A stretch of DNA of 64,000 bases, from NCBI GenBank assembly GCA_938015595.1, contig CALLPI010000001.1:1-64000 (forward strand), given 5' to 3'. Origin of the DNA: an uncultured Saprospiraceae bacterium (GTDB lineage Bacteria > Bacteroidota > Bacteroidia > Chitinophagales > Saprospiraceae). The translations under genes and the position numbers were made by a program. Positions 44,256 through 53,532 of this stretch are shown here, one piece after another. Under the pieces are notes generated by a model, which worked only from the letters and a program-made list of their open reading frames with translations, was not told where the DNA came from and made no database searches. Numbering within the stretch: position 1 is the stretch's first letter; each line of letters begins with the position of its first letter.

Positions 44256-45557
44256 ATGAGAGTACCCCGCATCTATGATTGGGGCATTGCAGTTTACCAG
44301 GCTGCTATACGCGCAGCTGCTTGGTTTTTGCCTAAAGCTAGGCTTTGGGTGCAAGGCCGGCAAGACTGGGAAACCGGACTTCAGCAAGCCCTGGCTAAGG
44401 CAAACCCCGTTGGGCAGCCCCGCATCTGGGTACATTGCGCTTCGTTGGGGGAGTTTGAGCAGGGTCGGCCCGTCGTAGAGGCCTTGCGCCAGCAGTATCC
44501 CGATGCTTTTATTTTGCTGAGTTTTTTTTCGCCTTCCGGATATGTCATTCGCAAAGACTACGCCGTGGCTAATTACGTGTGCTATTTGCCTGCCGATACG
44601 CCTCGCTCTGCTGCCCGGTTTGTAGAATTGGTAGCACCACAACTGGCTATTTTTGTAAAATATGAATTTTGGTTGCGCACTTTACAGGCGCTGTATCAGC
44701 ATGGGGTTCCCGTATTGCTCATTTCAGCTATTTTTCGGCCGGGGCAGATTTTTTTCAGCAGGTATGGCGCACCTTGGCGGGAGGCCCTTCGCAGCTATCG
44801 CTACATTTTTGTGCAAGAAGCAGCTTCAGCGCAGTTGCTCCAATCTATTGGTATAATGCATTGTGCCATTGCCGGCGATACTCGCGTGGACAGAGTGCTG
44901 GCGCTGGCCGCTGAGGAGCGTCGCTTCCCCCTGGTGGAAACTTTCGTACAGGGCGCGCAAATATGTATAGCCGGCAGCACCTGGCCAGCAGATGAAGCGC
45001 TTATTGCTCGGGTGTGGCGCAAGTTGCAAGGGCAAGGGTGGAAGCTGATCATTGCGCCGCATCAGATTTCAGAGCCAGGTATTCGTTATTTGATGGAGCA
45101 ACTGACCGGTTGTGTGCTGCGGTATTCTCAGGCCAGTGAGACTACTGCAGCTAAGAGCCAAGTGCTAATCATTGACAATGTGGGAATGCTTTCTGCTTTA
45201 TATCGCTACGGCGATATTGCCTACATCGGTGGAGGGTTTGGCGCCGGCATACACAATACGCTAGAACCCATGGCTTATTGCTTGCCAATGGTATTTGGCC
45301 CTCGCTATCGGAAGTTTGCTGAAGCTGTGGCTATGGTGCAGGCCGGAGCGGCCATTTCGGTAAAGGATGCAGCAACATTGGAAACGGCATTTGCCACATT
45401 GATCCACCCGATGCGTCGGCAGCAGGCTGCACAGGCCGCCAGGGCATACCTGGCGTGGCAACAGGGTGCGAGTACCCGAATATTGCAGTACATCAAAGAA
45501 GAAATTTTCAGAGCATCAGATGGAGACACAACGCGCGTGGAAGTGGAGCGATTTTGA
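44256..45557 (+). CDS. waaA: 3-deoxy-D-manno-octulosonic-acid (Kdo) transferase
   Basis: 433 residues. Transfers Kdo from CMP-Kdo to lipid A precursor at the inner membrane. Seen: N-terminal membrane-proximal helix, WVHCASLGEFEQGRP (catalytic Glu region), CIAGSTWPADE, IIAPHQISEPG, and the donor-binding GGGFGAGIHNTLEPMAYCLPMVFGP loops. It is followed by the heptose-phosphate kinase, whose ATG lies 38 bases inside its 3' end; both belong to inner-core LPS synthesis. Confidence 0.94.
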   Translation: MRVPRIYDWGIAVYQAAIRAAAWFLPKARLWVQGRQDWETGLQQALAKANPVGQPRIWVHCASLGEFEQGRPVVEALRQQYPDAFILLSFFSPSGYVIRKDYAVANYVCYLPADTPRSAARFVELVAPQLAIFVKYEFWLRTLQALYQHGVPVLLISAIFRPGQIFFSRYGAPWREALRSYRYIFVQEAASAQLLQSIGIMHCAIAGDTRVDRVLALAAEERRFPLVETFVQGAQICIAGSTWPADEALIARVWRKLQGQGWKLIIAPHQISEPGIRYLMEQLTGCVLRYSQASETTAAKSQVLIIDNVGMLSALYRYGDIAYIGGGFGAGIHNTLEPMAYCLPMVFGPRYRKFAEAVAMVQAGAAISVKDAATLETAFATLIHPMRRQQAAQAARAYLAWQQGASTRILQYIKEEIFRASDGDTTRVEVERF

Positions 45558-46506
45558 GCGCCTGACCGCACTGATCATCGGAGACGTAATGCTGGATCGC
45601 TATCTATATGGTACGGTAGAGCGCATATCACCAGAGGCGCCAGTGCCAGTAGTGCAATTTACGGGCAGGGAAAACCGCCTGGGCGGAGCAGCCAATGTGG
45701 CACTTAATATCAAAGCCATGGGTGCTACACCGCTACTGTGCAGCGTCATTGGCGCTGATGCGGCCGGGGAGGAGTTCTTGGAATTGATGCGCCAGCATGA
45801 GTTGCCAACAGAAGGAATTTTGCAATGTCCCGACCGTCCTACTACCGCCAAGACGCGCGTGATGGCCGGTGCACAGCATTTGTTGAGAATAGATGAAGAA
45901 ATCACGCATGATCTTGCACCTGACGACGAGCAGCAGTTGTTGGATACTGCCTTCCAGTTGTTAGAGCGTCTTGCCGTTCAAGTTATTATTTTCCAGGACT
46001 ACAATAAGGGGGTACTGACCCGGCAAGTGATAGAGCGCTTATTAGCAGAGGCCAGCCGGCGCCAAATACCCACTGCAGTGGACCCCAAAGATCGCAACTT
46101 CTGGGCTTTCAAAGGTGTAAGCCTGTTTAAGCCCAATCTCAAGGAAATACGCCGGCAGTACCCAGGGGTGATTCAGCCTGCCGACCTCGCCTCGCTGCAA
46201 GCTGCCGCTGCGTTTATTCGGGCGCGCCTGGGTAATCATATCTCGCTCATTACACTCTCCGATAAGGGTATATTTGTAGAAGCAGGCGACGGCGGCTGTC
46301 TCATTCCTACCCAACCGCGTATCATTGCCGATGTGTCTGGGGCGGGCGATACAGTCATCAGCGTGGCTTCTTTAGCCTTGGCGCTGGGTATTGCTCCTCG
46401 TGAAATGGCCTTATTAGCCAACCTCGCTGGCGGGCAGGTATGCGAAAAGCCGGGTGTAGCTCCTCTGGATAGAAGGCTACTGGCGCATGAATATGACAAA
46501 TCGTGA
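45520..46506 (+). CDS. D-glycero-beta-D-manno-heptose-7-phosphate kinase (kinase domain only)
   Basis: 328 residues from ATG 45520 (METQRAWKWSDFERL). PfkB-family sugar kinase: GDVMLDRYLYG, GGAANVALNIKAMGA, the DPKDRNFWAF region, and the catalytic DVSGAGDTVISV. It matches the kinase half of HldE; the nucleotidyltransferase domain found in enterobacterial HldE is absent, so a separate HldC-type enzyme would be needed. The start overlaps waaA by 38 bases. It supplies heptose for LPS core. Confidence 0.9.
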   Translation: METQRAWKWSDFERLTALIIGDVMLDRYLYGTVERISPEAPVPVVQFTGRENRLGGAANVALNIKAMGATPLLCSVIGADAAGEEFLELMRQHELPTEGILQCPDRPTTAKTRVMAGAQHLLRIDEEITHDLAPDDEQQLLDTAFQLLERLAVQVIIFQDYNKGVLTRQVIERLLAEASRRQIPTAVDPKDRNFWAFKGVSLFKPNLKEIRRQYPGVIQPADLASLQAAAAFIRARLGNHISLITLSDKGIFVEAGDGGCLIPTQPRIIADVSGAGDTVISVASLALALGIAPREMALLANLAGGQVCEKPGVAPLDRRLLAHEYDKS

Positions 46507-46597
46507 ACCAGCACAAACTCAGACAGACTGCACTTCGAACTGCCATAAATTGGCAATTGGCGTTTTTTGTCAATAGCAATTTTTTTTGGCATTTTTT

Positions 46598-46627
46598 TTG
46601 GAGTTTTCAAAGTGCTTTATACCTTTG
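46598..46627 (+). promoter_or_regulatory. Bacteroidota promoter for the NlpC/P60 gene
   Basis: TTG (46598-46600), a 19-base spacer and TACCTTTG (46620-46627), the cleanest consensus match in the window, 36 bases before the ATG at 46663. Confidence 0.8.
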
Positions 46628-46662
46628 CCATTATTGAATTGAATTTTTAATTGGTCGCGCTC

Positions 46663-47394
46663 ATGGATGAAATACACAGTCAAGGCTGCAGTGCCTTGTT
46701 TATCCTAGTTTTTGTAGTGCTTGTAAATTCTATAGCACTGGCTTCTTCAGAAGTCTCCCCCAGCAGCTCCGACTCCACCGCCTACATGGCGTCCGCTCCA
46801 GTTGCAGCAATGCAAGCTGCTGAAACAGAGCTCCGACAGCATATAGTGGGGTATGCCAAGAATTACCTGGGCCGCAAATACCACTATGGTGGTCGTACGC
46901 CCGAAACAAACTTTGATTGCTCTGGCTTCACGCACCATGTCATGGGTGTATTTGGCATTCATCTTTCGCCTTCTTCGGTGCAACAGTCGCTCCAGGGCGA
47001 TCCTATCCAACTAAAGGAAGTACAGACCGGCGACTTGATCTTCTTCCGGCGCAGCCCCCGCAGCCGCATCTCACACGTGGCTATGGTGGTGTCAAATGAT
47101 GAAGAAGGGCTTTTCATTATTCATAGCACTCTTCGGGGTATCGTAATTGACAACCTGATGAAGTCCTCGTACTGGAGGCCTAAGATTCACTCGGCGCGCC
47201 GGATTATTAATGCCGAGTACAAGGAAACCCTGACGGCTATACTGGCAGTAACAGCATGCGATACCCCTGATGAAGCTCAGCAACGAGAAGAAGAGGACGA
47301 GCGAGCGATAGCCCAGCAATTATACTGCCTGGATGAGCATCTGTTCTGTACCGAACCACTGCCAACCCTTCCACTGCGAGAGCTCAAGTTTTAA
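46663..47394 (+). CDS. NlpC/P60-family peptidase, exported
   Basis: 243 residues from ATG 46663 (a TTG lies at 46651). N-terminal hydrophobic export segment (FILVFVVLVNSIALAS), then an NlpC/P60 domain: YAKNYLGRKYHYGGRTPETNFDCSGF with the catalytic Cys, and ISHVAMVV holding the catalytic His. Likely a cell-wall gamma-D-glutamyl-diaminopimelate endopeptidase. A Glu-rich C-terminal tail (QQREEEDERA) follows. Monocistronic, from the promoter at 46598. Confidence 0.9.
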   Translation: MDEIHSQGCSALFILVFVVLVNSIALASSEVSPSSSDSTAYMASAPVAAMQAAETELRQHIVGYAKNYLGRKYHYGGRTPETNFDCSGFTHHVMGVFGIHLSPSSVQQSLQGDPIQLKEVQTGDLIFFRRSPRSRISHVAMVVSNDEEGLFIIHSTLRGIVIDNLMKSSYWRPKIHSARRIINAEYKETLTAILAVTACDTPDEAQQREEEDERAIAQQLYCLDEHLFCTEPLPTLPLRELKF

Positions 47395-47425
47395 AATCTT
47401 TTCTAAAAAGATTTCCGAGCTTAAA

Positions 47426-47457
47426 TTTGGCGGGTTCGGCCAAGCATGCTACCTTTG
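47426..47457 (+). promoter_or_regulatory. Bacteroidota promoter for rplS
   Basis: TTTG (47426-47429), 20-base spacer, TACCTTTG (47450-47457), 41 bases before the start codon. Confidence 0.75.
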
Positions 47458-47497
47458 CGCCACTTTGCGAAAAAGGTTACCAAAAAATTGAAAAGCA

Positions 47498-47857
47498 ATG
47501 GACGCCATCAAGTTCGTACACGAGCAAATGCAGTCGGAGCGCAACTTTCCCGAGTTCTTTCCCGGCGATAATATAGTGGTCAACTACAAGATCATTGAAG
47601 GTGACAAGGAGCGCATCCAGGCCTTCCGCGGCGATGTGATTCAAATCAAAGGCCAGGGCGCTACGCGCACGTTCACAGTGCGCAAGATGTCCAATGGAGT
47701 AGGTGTGGAGCGCATTTTCCCTTTTGCTGCTCCAACCATAGTGGATATACAGGTACTTAAGCGCGGCAAAGTGCGTCGCGCGCGCCTGTTCTACCTGCGC
47801 GATCTGGTGGGCAAAAAGGCTCGCATCAAGGAAAAGAAAGTGATGAGCGGCAAGTAA
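47498..47857 (+). CDS. rplS: 50S ribosomal protein L19
   Basis: 119 residues, the normal size. Recognised by FPEFFPGDNIVVNYKIIEG, QAFRGDVIQIKGQG, GVGVERIFPF and the basic RRARLFYLRDLVGKKARIKE. It lies at the 30S-50S interface. It stands alone here (not with rpsP/trmD), with its own promoter and a terminator downstream. Confidence 0.97.
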   Translation: MDAIKFVHEQMQSERNFPEFFPGDNIVVNYKIIEGDKERIQAFRGDVIQIKGQGATRTFTVRKMSNGVGVERIFPFAAPTIVDIQVLKRGKVRRARLFYLRDLVGKKARIKEKKVMSGK

Positions 47858-47926
47858 GTACAAAAGTGCTAGGGAGGAGCGTCAAGAGCTATCCCTCTGC
47901 TTTGCCGATTCGTTTAGGTTTTCATC

Positions 47927-47963
47927 GAAAAGTCATTTCAGAAGTACCCTGAAATGACTTTTC
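47927..47963 (+). terminator. terminator after rplS
   Basis: Perfect 15-bp inverted repeat (47927-47941 and 47949-47963) with a 7-base loop, ending in TTTTC. Its A and T flanks allow action on either strand. Confidence 0.8.
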
Positions 47964-47966
47964 CCG

Positions 47967-47995
47967 TTTGTGGCGTCTCATTTTAGCTATCTTTG
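47967..47995 (+). promoter_or_regulatory. Bacteroidota promoter for the TPR membrane protein
   Basis: TTTG (47967-47970), 17-base spacer, TATCTTTG (47988-47995). The start codon at 48016 is 20 bases on, so the leader is very short. Confidence 0.65.
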
Positions 47996-48015
47996 CAGCC
48001 AATAAAAAATAAAAG

Positions 48016-48633
48016 ATGTTTCAGATCAACATATACTTGCGTTTTGCGCTTATGGCGCTAACTCTGGCAGCAGGCATAGTGCCCTCTTTTATCAAAGGCC
48101 TGGGGTTCTGGTGGGGATTTCCTTTCCTATTGGTTTTCATCATCCTGACGTTGGGGTACTTCTTACTAGGTACAGTAGGCTCCTCAGCTGTGCTTGTTCA
48201 ACAGGGCAATTTGGACGAGGCTGAAAGGCGGCTGAGCCTTACGCGATGGCCTAAGTGGCTGTACGTTACCAACAGAGCTTATTACTATATGCTAAAGGGT
48301 ACGCTCGCCATGCATCGCAAAGATATGGAGGCTAGCGAAACCTATTTGCGCATGGCGCAAGCACTCAACTTGCCTACCGATAATGAAAAAGCCATGCTGG
48401 AACTGCAATTGGCCAATATTGCCGCCTCTAAAGGCAAGTGGAACCAAGCCCAGATTCACTATCGAAAACTCAAGGAGTTGAAAGTAACAGAAACCCTCAT
48501 CAAAGATCAGATCAAACAATTTGAGAAAGCGCTCGAAAATCGGGGTCAGGTCAAGGCTGCACTGCGTATGGGCGCTCAGGGTATAGGCATGATGAACCCC
48601 AGCAGCAAGCGCCGACGCCCCAAGATGAGGTAG
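48016..48633 (+). CDS. TPR-containing membrane protein
   Basis: 205 residues: two membrane helices close together (about 7-25 and 30-52), then a helical repeat region with TPR-like periodicity (QGNLDEAERRLSL, YLRMAQALNLP, ASKGKWNQAQIHYRKLKEL), and a basic tail (SSKRRRPKMR). No enzymatic motif. Similar small proteins are common in Bacteroidota without known function. It has its own promoter, and the 170 bases to the convergent SCO gene are empty. Confidence 0.75.
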   Translation: MFQINIYLRFALMALTLAAGIVPSFIKGLGFWWGFPFLLVFIILTLGYFLLGTVGSSAVLVQQGNLDEAERRLSLTRWPKWLYVTNRAYYYMLKGTLAMHRKDMEASETYLRMAQALNLPTDNEKAMLELQLANIAASKGKWNQAQIHYRKLKELKVTETLIKDQIKQFEKALENRGQVKAALRMGAQGIGMMNPSSKRRRPKMR

Positions 48634-48805
48634 CCATAGGAGGGCGTTTGTCGCGCTGGCCTACGCAAAAAATGTAAAACGCCGCGAAGCGATTGCATGG
48701 TGCTCAATAACTGAGTGGTGGAGAAACAAAAGTTGTTCTTACGTCCGGCTTTTATTAAAGGAATCGAAGGGGCCGCAAAGGCTACGCGTATTTGCCGCCG
48801 CTTGC

Positions 48806-49426
48806 TTAATACTCTGCACGCAAGAGCAAATCAATATCGCGCATAAACTGGTTGACAGACTTGGGGTCAGTGCCATCGCAAAAGGCGCGCACGTGGCGTT
48901 GGGCATCTACCAGGATGAGTTTGCCGCTATGGTCGAAGCCGCCGGGGGCAGAGGGGTCTTCCACCACTATGCTGAAATAGTCATCTGCCATGGAGTAGAT
49001 GGCATCTTTATCTCCTGTGACAAAATGCCATTTGGGCGCACTGACACCCAGCCCCTGGGCATATGTGCGCAAGCGGCCCACCGTGTCACGGCGCACATCA
49101 ATGCTGTGTGAGAGGAACGCAATGCGATCATCTTTCTCATAGCGTTCGTACAGGCGCAGCATTTGACGCTTGACTTTGGGGCAGATGGTAGGGCAAGAAA
49201 TGAAAAAGAAGTCGGCCACATAAACCTTTCCGGCAAAGTCGGCATTGGTTATTGTTTGACTATCCTGATTGATGAAGGCGAAGTCGGGTATGGTGTGATA
49301 CAGCGTATCCCCGTTTACCACGTCTGCTTCGCCCAGTATGGGTAATGTTTGGGGTTGATACTGGCAGCCGGATGTGAATGCCCAGACCATGAGCGCCAAG
49401 ATGCTCCAGCAGACAATGCAGCGCAT
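48806..49426 (-). CDS. SCO1/SenC-family copper-binding lipoprotein
   Basis: 206 residues from ATG 49426; a TTG at 49435, right after the upstream stop, would add three. Lipoprotein signal (VWAFTSGCQYQ) and thioredoxin-like SCO fold with the copper site CPTICP and the distal histidine in GGFDHSGKL. It donates Cu(I) to the CuA site of cytochrome oxidase, and might equally serve NosZ, which is encoded 40 kb away. Co-transcribed with the lipoprotein gene upstream. Confidence 0.92.
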   Translation of the reverse strand: MRCIVCWSILALMVWAFTSGCQYQPQTLPILGEADVVNGDTLYHTIPDFAFINQDSQTITNADFAGKVYVADFFFISCPTICPKVKRQMLRLYERYEKDDRIAFLSHSIDVRRDTVGRLRTYAQGLGVSAPKWHFVTGDKDAIYSMADDYFSIVVEDPSAPGGFDHSGKLILVDAQRHVRAFCDGTDPKSVNQFMRDIDLLLRAEY

Positions 49427-49435
49427 GACGACCAA

Positions 49436-49900
49436 TTACTTTGAGTTAATAGAATCCTTGGCAGGGGCGGGCAATTGTTTTAGTAACTCTTGGCCGTTGG
49501 CTATACTGCTGAGCATCAATTCTTTGACTTTGACTATTTCCGTTGTCTGTTCTTCAAGGAAGCGCATGATCTCCTCGTGTTTCATTTGCTTGCGCAATTG
49601 AGGCAGCGGCTTCTCGGAAATACCGTCCATCCAGTCCCACATGGCATTATCAGCGGCGGCCAGGTCGTCTAGGGCCTTTTCGGCGGCGCCGCTCCATTCA
49701 GGGTCGAGCGTAGTGTCGGCCTGGGCAGCCTGAATGGCCTTGCCTACGGCATTGATTTCCGACATTCGCGGCATAATCTCATCGTGAATGGCCATCATTT
49801 TGTCCCAGGCCTGTTGCTGGTCAGTTTCCTGCTGGCTGTTGCGGCAGGAACTAAGCGCGAGCGTGCTGGCAAGTGCAAGGAAATATATCCAGATACGCAT
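49436..49900 (-). CDS. helical lipoprotein upstream of SCO
   Basis: 154 residues from ATG 49900 (MRIWIYF); a longer frame to 49951 adds non-signal residues. Lipobox LALSSCRNS, then an almost wholly helical acidic domain with repeated Met/Trp (KMMAIHDEIMPRMSEI, DNAMWDWMDGI, LRKQMKHEEIMRFLEEQ). Met- and His-rich helices beside a copper chaperone suggest metal binding, which is inference. Nine bases separate it from the SCO start. No family recognised. Confidence 0.75.
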   Translation of the reverse strand: MRIWIYFLALASTLALSSCRNSQQETDQQQAWDKMMAIHDEIMPRMSEINAVGKAIQAAQADTTLDPEWSGAAEKALDDLAAADNAMWDWMDGISEKPLPQLRKQMKHEEIMRFLEEQTTEIVKVKELMLSSIANGQELLKQLPAPAKDSINSK

Positions 49901-50132
49901 GATCGTATGAAATTTATTGTCAAGGCAAAGAAAGAACAGTGAACCGTCCAAAAAGTTTCACATATAAGCAGGCGATACGACAAAATATTTAGCACCATTT
50001 TTATGCTAAAACTTCGCTGTATGCCGGGCCACTTTTTTCTCATTCGAGTGGATTTTGCCCTTGACATTTTACCCAAAAAGTACTACCTTGTGCCTGCTAA
50101 ATGATAGTGAGAACCATCCTTACTGGAAGCGC

Positions 50133-51035
50133 ATGAATGTGGATGTTTTTTTGAAATACCTGGAATGGGAGAAGCGCTGCTCACCACACACACTGTTGGC
50201 CTATCAAACCGACCTCAAGCAATTGAGTGCTTTTTTAGCCGATACCTATGAGATACATCAACCACAAGACATCGCTACTGCGCACTTGCGCGCCTGGATG
50301 GTGAGTTTGCTGGCTGCCAACTGCACCCCGCGCAGCATACATCGCAAAATATCGGCCGTCAGCTCGTGGTTTCGTTTTCTTCAGCAGCGTGCAGAAGTGG
50401 CTCAAAACCCCTGTTCACACCTGCTTCTGCCCAAAGTTGGCAAGCGCCTGCCAGCCACAGTGGAAGCGCCGCTCTTGGATGCGCTCTTATCTCATGCCGA
50501 ATTTGGCGATGACTTTGCCGCCCAACGCGACAAAACCCTGCTCGAACTTTTGTACCAAACTGGCTTGCGTCGCTCCGAACTCATTCAGCTGCGCCTTCAG
50601 GATGTGGATACTGACCAGCGTATCATTCGCGTGATGTTTGGCAAAGGAAACAAAGAACGCCTTGTGCCTTTCGGCCCGTTGCTTGAGCGGCAGTTGCGCG
50701 TTTACCTGGCTGTGCGGCAGCAGACTTTTCCTCAAGCTGTTTCTGACAGGCTTTTGCTTACCGACAAGGGCGAACCTTTGTACGATAAATATGTATATAA
50801 TAAGGTGCGCCACTACCTGTCGTGGATTACTGCTCAGGAGCAGCGCAGCCCACACGTGTTGCGGCATTCCTTTGCCACGCACTTGTCTGACCGCGGCGCC
50901 GACCTCAATGCCATCAAAAGTTTGCTGGGGCACAGTAGCCTGGGCGCTACTCAAATATACGTACACAACTCCGTTGAGCGCCTTCGCCAGGTGTACCAGC
51001 AAGCACACCCTAAAGCCCGAAAAGAGAAATTGTAA
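50133..51035 (+). CDS. xerC: tyrosine recombinase XerC/XerD-type
   Basis: 300 residues from ATG 50133 (MNVDVFLKYLEWEKR); the frame opens at 50055 but the extra stretch is not Xer-like. N-terminal SAM-like domain (SPHTLLAYQTDLKQL), C-terminal catalytic domain with Arg (TGLRRSE), the HVLRH box, GHSSLGATQIY and the nucleophile Tyr in QIYVHNSVERL. The length fits chromosome-dimer resolvases; XerC versus XerD is not separable by eye. No phage genes are near. Confidence 0.92.
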   Translation: MNVDVFLKYLEWEKRCSPHTLLAYQTDLKQLSAFLADTYEIHQPQDIATAHLRAWMVSLLAANCTPRSIHRKISAVSSWFRFLQQRAEVAQNPCSHLLLPKVGKRLPATVEAPLLDALLSHAEFGDDFAAQRDKTLLELLYQTGLRRSELIQLRLQDVDTDQRIIRVMFGKGNKERLVPFGPLLERQLRVYLAVRQQTFPQAVSDRLLLTDKGEPLYDKYVYNKVRHYLSWITAQEQRSPHVLRHSFATHLSDRGADLNAIKSLLGHSSLGATQIYVHNSVERLRQVYQQAHPKARKEKL

Positions 51036-51065
51036 TGTATTGTTTCATCGTTAAACTGAGGTAAC

Positions 51066-51359
51066 ATGAGAGTGTACACTGAAGCGGTAGCCTTTAAGGC
51101 AGATCAGAAGCTGATTGACTACATTGAGCGCAAAATGGTCAAAATGAATCAATTTTTTGACCGCATCATTGATGCGCACGTGGTGCTGAAGCTAGAAAAC
51201 GCCGGCCAGGTACGGGACAAAATAGCAGAAGTTCGCCTGAATGTACCCGGAGGTACGCTCGTGGCCAAAGAAACGCGAAAGACCTTCGAGGCGTCTGTGT
51301 CCTCGGCAGTAGAGGCCCTGCGCCGGCAGTTGATACGATATAAGGAGAGATCCAACTAA
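51066..51359 (+). CDS. hpf: short ribosome hibernation-promoting factor
   Basis: 97 residues, the short HPF/YfiA type without the C-terminal dimerisation domain. beta-alpha-beta-beta-beta-alpha fold seen in EAVAFKADQKLIDYIERKM and EVRLNVPGGTLVAKETRKTFEASVSSAVEALRRQL. It blocks the decoding centre of stationary-phase ribosomes. It follows xerC by 30 bases and is probably co-transcribed. A hairpin lies just downstream. Confidence 0.92.
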   Translation: MRVYTEAVAFKADQKLIDYIERKMVKMNQFFDRIIDAHVVLKLENAGQVRDKIAEVRLNVPGGTLVAKETRKTFEASVSSAVEALRRQLIRYKERSN

Positions 51360-51383
51360 AGGCATTCTGCCCAATTGCCAGTA

Positions 51384-51413
51384 CAAGCCACTCCTGGTTT
51401 CAGGGGTGGCTTG
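51384..51413 (+). terminator. hairpin downstream of hpf
   Basis: CAAGCCACTCCTG pairs with CAGGGGTGGCTTG (one G-T) around TTTC-type loop. A strong stem but a weak T tract. A second, A/T-rich stem (CTCCAAAAA / TTTTTGGAG, 51450-51480) follows; one of the two probably ends transcription. Confidence 0.6.
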
Positions 51414-51473
51414 CTATTTCAAGAAGGCAGAGCATCAGTTTTGCAAAAACTCCAAAAAAAAATGTTTTTTCTT

Positions 51474-51506
51474 TTTGGAGAATTTAGAGTAATAGTCGTA
51501 TCTTTG
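51474..51506 (+). promoter_or_regulatory. Bacteroidota promoter for the tRNA-tuf operon
   Basis: TTTG (51474-51477), 21-base spacer, TATCTTTG (51499-51506). About 170 bases of leader precede the first tRNA; this leader contains no gene. Confidence 0.65.
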
Positions 51507-51679
51507 CATTCGCTTTTCGGGAAAAGTCGCGAAAAGTACAAAATAAAACTGGTTTTCAGGGTTTTACACAGTTGATAATCAGCATTTTTGACATTGTTTC
51601 GCTCAAAAACTCCGGCCACTTGCGCTCGTTCGACGCTTTGCCGGGCTTTAGCTGCCCCGGAAAAATCCGGTTTGCACAA

Positions 51680-51755
51680 GCCAGTGTAGCTCAGTTGGTA
51701 GAGCAGCTGATTTGTAATCAGCTGGTCGGGGGTTCGAGTCCCTCCACTGGCTCCA
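51680..51755 (+). tRNA. tRNA-Thr (TGT)
   Basis: 76 nucleotides with encoded CCA. Acceptor GCCAGTG/CACTGGC, anticodon loop TTTGTAA (TGT), T-loop TTCGAGT. First of four tRNAs before tuf. Confidence 0.97.
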
Positions 51756-51897
51756 TTAAGCCCGATGATATTGTGCATTTTTTTAGGGAGGGGTATTAGA
51801 ACGAAACAAAGTGTTGTTGAAAGGTTCTATGCTGAGCAACGCCAAGTTTTGTGCATGATTTGTGGATGTTGTGCACAAAACTTTGCGAGTCTAATAT

Positions 51898-51981
51898 GGG
51901 GGTGCGCCGAAGTTGGAGAGACGGGGCAGACTGTAAATCTGTTGGCTCACGCCTGAATAGGTTCGAATCCTATCACCCCCA
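51898..51981 (+). tRNA. tRNA-Tyr (GTA)
   Basis: 84 nucleotides, class II with a long variable arm. Acceptor GGGGGTG/CACCCCC, anticodon GTA within ACTGTAAAT, T-loop TTCGAAT. The CCA is not encoded. A 142-base spacer separates it from tRNA-Thr. Confidence 0.95.
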
Positions 51982-51994
51982 CTATACCAACCAT

Positions 51995-52070
51995 GCGGAC
52001 GTAGCTCAGTTGGTAGAGCATCAGCCTTCCAAGCTGAGGGTCGCGGGTTCGAATCTCGTCGTCCGCTCCA
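51995..52070 (+). tRNA. tRNA-Gly (TCC)
   Basis: 76 nucleotides with CCA. Acceptor GCGGACG/CGTCCGC, anticodon loop CTTCCAA (TCC), T-loop TTCGAAT. Thirteen bases after tRNA-Tyr. Confidence 0.97.
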
Positions 52071-52127
52071 AGCAAGAAGTGCCCGGAAAGCCGGGAAACT
52101 CAGTACAAATAAAAGCGTATTTTCAAC

Positions 52128-52202
<75 letters not shown>

Positions 52203-52254
52203 TTTTCGAATTTTCAATCTTTAATCAACAACCATATCCTAAATCTAACTACCA

Positions 52255-53451
52255 ATGGCTAAGGAGCAATTTGTAAGAACCAAGCCGCACGTAAACGTAG
52301 GTACGATCGGTCACGTAGACCACGGCAAAACCACGCTTACAGCTGCTATCACCTACGTTCTCTCCAAGCAGGGCCTCGCTGAGAAGAAGGACTATGATTC
52401 CATCGATGCTGCTCCTGAAGAGAAGGAAAGAGGTATCACTATCAATACGGCTCACGTGGAATATCAGACGGCTAATCGTCACTATGCCCACGTGGACTGC
52501 CCCGGTCACGCCGACTACGTGAAGAACATGGTTACGGGTGCTGCCCAAATGGATGGCGCCATCCTGGTGGTAGCTGCCACCGACGGCCCCATGCCTCAAA
52601 CCCGCGAGCACATCCTGCTGGCTCGCCAGGTAGGTGTACCCAAAATTGTGGTGTTCATGAATAAAGTGGACCTCGTAGATGATCCCGAAATGCTCGAACT
52701 GGTGGAAATGGAAGTTCGCGAACTTCTCGACCAATACGGCTTCGACGGCGACAAAGCCAGTGTCATCAAAGGTTCTGCACTCAAAGCTCTCGAAGGTAAT
52801 CCCGAAGGTGAAAAAGCCATCCTCGAGCTTATGGAAGCCGTGGATAACGACATCCCGCAGCCCGAGCGCCTCATTGACCGCCCCTTCCTAATGCCGGTAG
52901 AAGATGTGTTCTCCATTACTGGTCGGGGTACGGTGGCCACCGGTCGCATTGAGCGCGGTGTTATCAAAACAGGCGATGCTGTGGAAATCGTAGGTATGAT
53001 GAAAGATGGCGAAAAGCCGCTGACATCTACTGTAACAGGGGTGGAAATGTTCCGCAAGATCCTCGATCGCGGCGAAGCTGGCGACAACGCAGGCCTACTC
53101 CTGCGCGGTATTGAGAAAGAATCCATCCGCCGTGGCATGGTGATCTGCGCCCCCGGTTCGGTGAAGCCGCACAAGAAATTTAAATGCGAAGTCTATGTGC
53201 TGAGCAAAGACGAAGGCGGCCGCCACACCCCGTTCTTCAACGGCTATCGCCCGCAGTTCTACTTCCGCACTACTGACGTTACTGGCGACTGCAAGCTGCC
53301 TGAAGGCGTAGAAATGGTAATGCCAGGCGACAATGTAACTATGGAAGTACACCTGCTCAACTCCATTGCTATGGAGAAAGGTCTCCGCTTCGCTATCCGC
53401 GAAGGTGGCCGCACTGTGGGTGCTGGTCAGGTTACTGAAATCATCGAGTAA
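52255..53451 (+). CDS. tuf: elongation factor Tu
   Basis: 398 residues. GTPase that brings aminoacyl-tRNA to the ribosome. G1 GHVDHGKTT, switch regions ([27 protein letters not shown]), NKVD and the two beta-barrel domains are all present. It lies directly after four tRNA genes and before tRNA-Trp, the same neighbourhood as tufB in enterobacteria. A long hairpin separates it from tRNA-Trp. Confidence 0.99.
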   Translation: MAKEQFVRTKPHVNVGTIGHVDHGKTTLTAAITYVLSKQGLAEKKDYDSIDAAPEEKERGITINTAHVEYQTANRHYAHVDCPGHADYVKNMVTGAAQMDGAILVVAATDGPMPQTREHILLARQVGVPKIVVFMNKVDLVDDPEMLELVEMEVRELLDQYGFDGDKASVIKGSALKALEGNPEGEKAILELMEAVDNDIPQPERLIDRPFLMPVEDVFSITGRGTVATGRIERGVIKTGDAVEIVGMMKDGEKPLTSTVTGVEMFRKILDRGEAGDNAGLLLRGIEKESIRRGMVICAPGSVKPHKKFKCEVYVLSKDEGGRHTPFFNGYRPQFYFRTTDVTGDCKLPEGVEMVMPGDNVTMEVHLLNSIAMEKGLRFAIREGGRTVGAGQVTEIIE

Positions 53452-53493
53452 GCCGCACAAGGCTCGCTCGCCAAGCAATACGATTACATCGGC

Positions 53494-53532
53494 AAAGATT
53501 AGGCGCTACACTTCCAGAAGCGCTTAATCTTT
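53494..53532 (+). other. hairpin between tuf and tRNA-Trp
   Basis: A 14-bp stem (53494-53507 with 53519-53532, one G-T pair), extended by CGGC/GCCG with a one-base bulge. It is followed by no real T tract, so a processing site or partial terminator is likely. Confidence 0.6.

Noticed and set aside
50055-51035. Xer recombinase as part of an integrated element
   Set aside because: No attachment-site repeats, phage or plasmid genes nearby, and the protein looks like the housekeeping dimer-resolution type.
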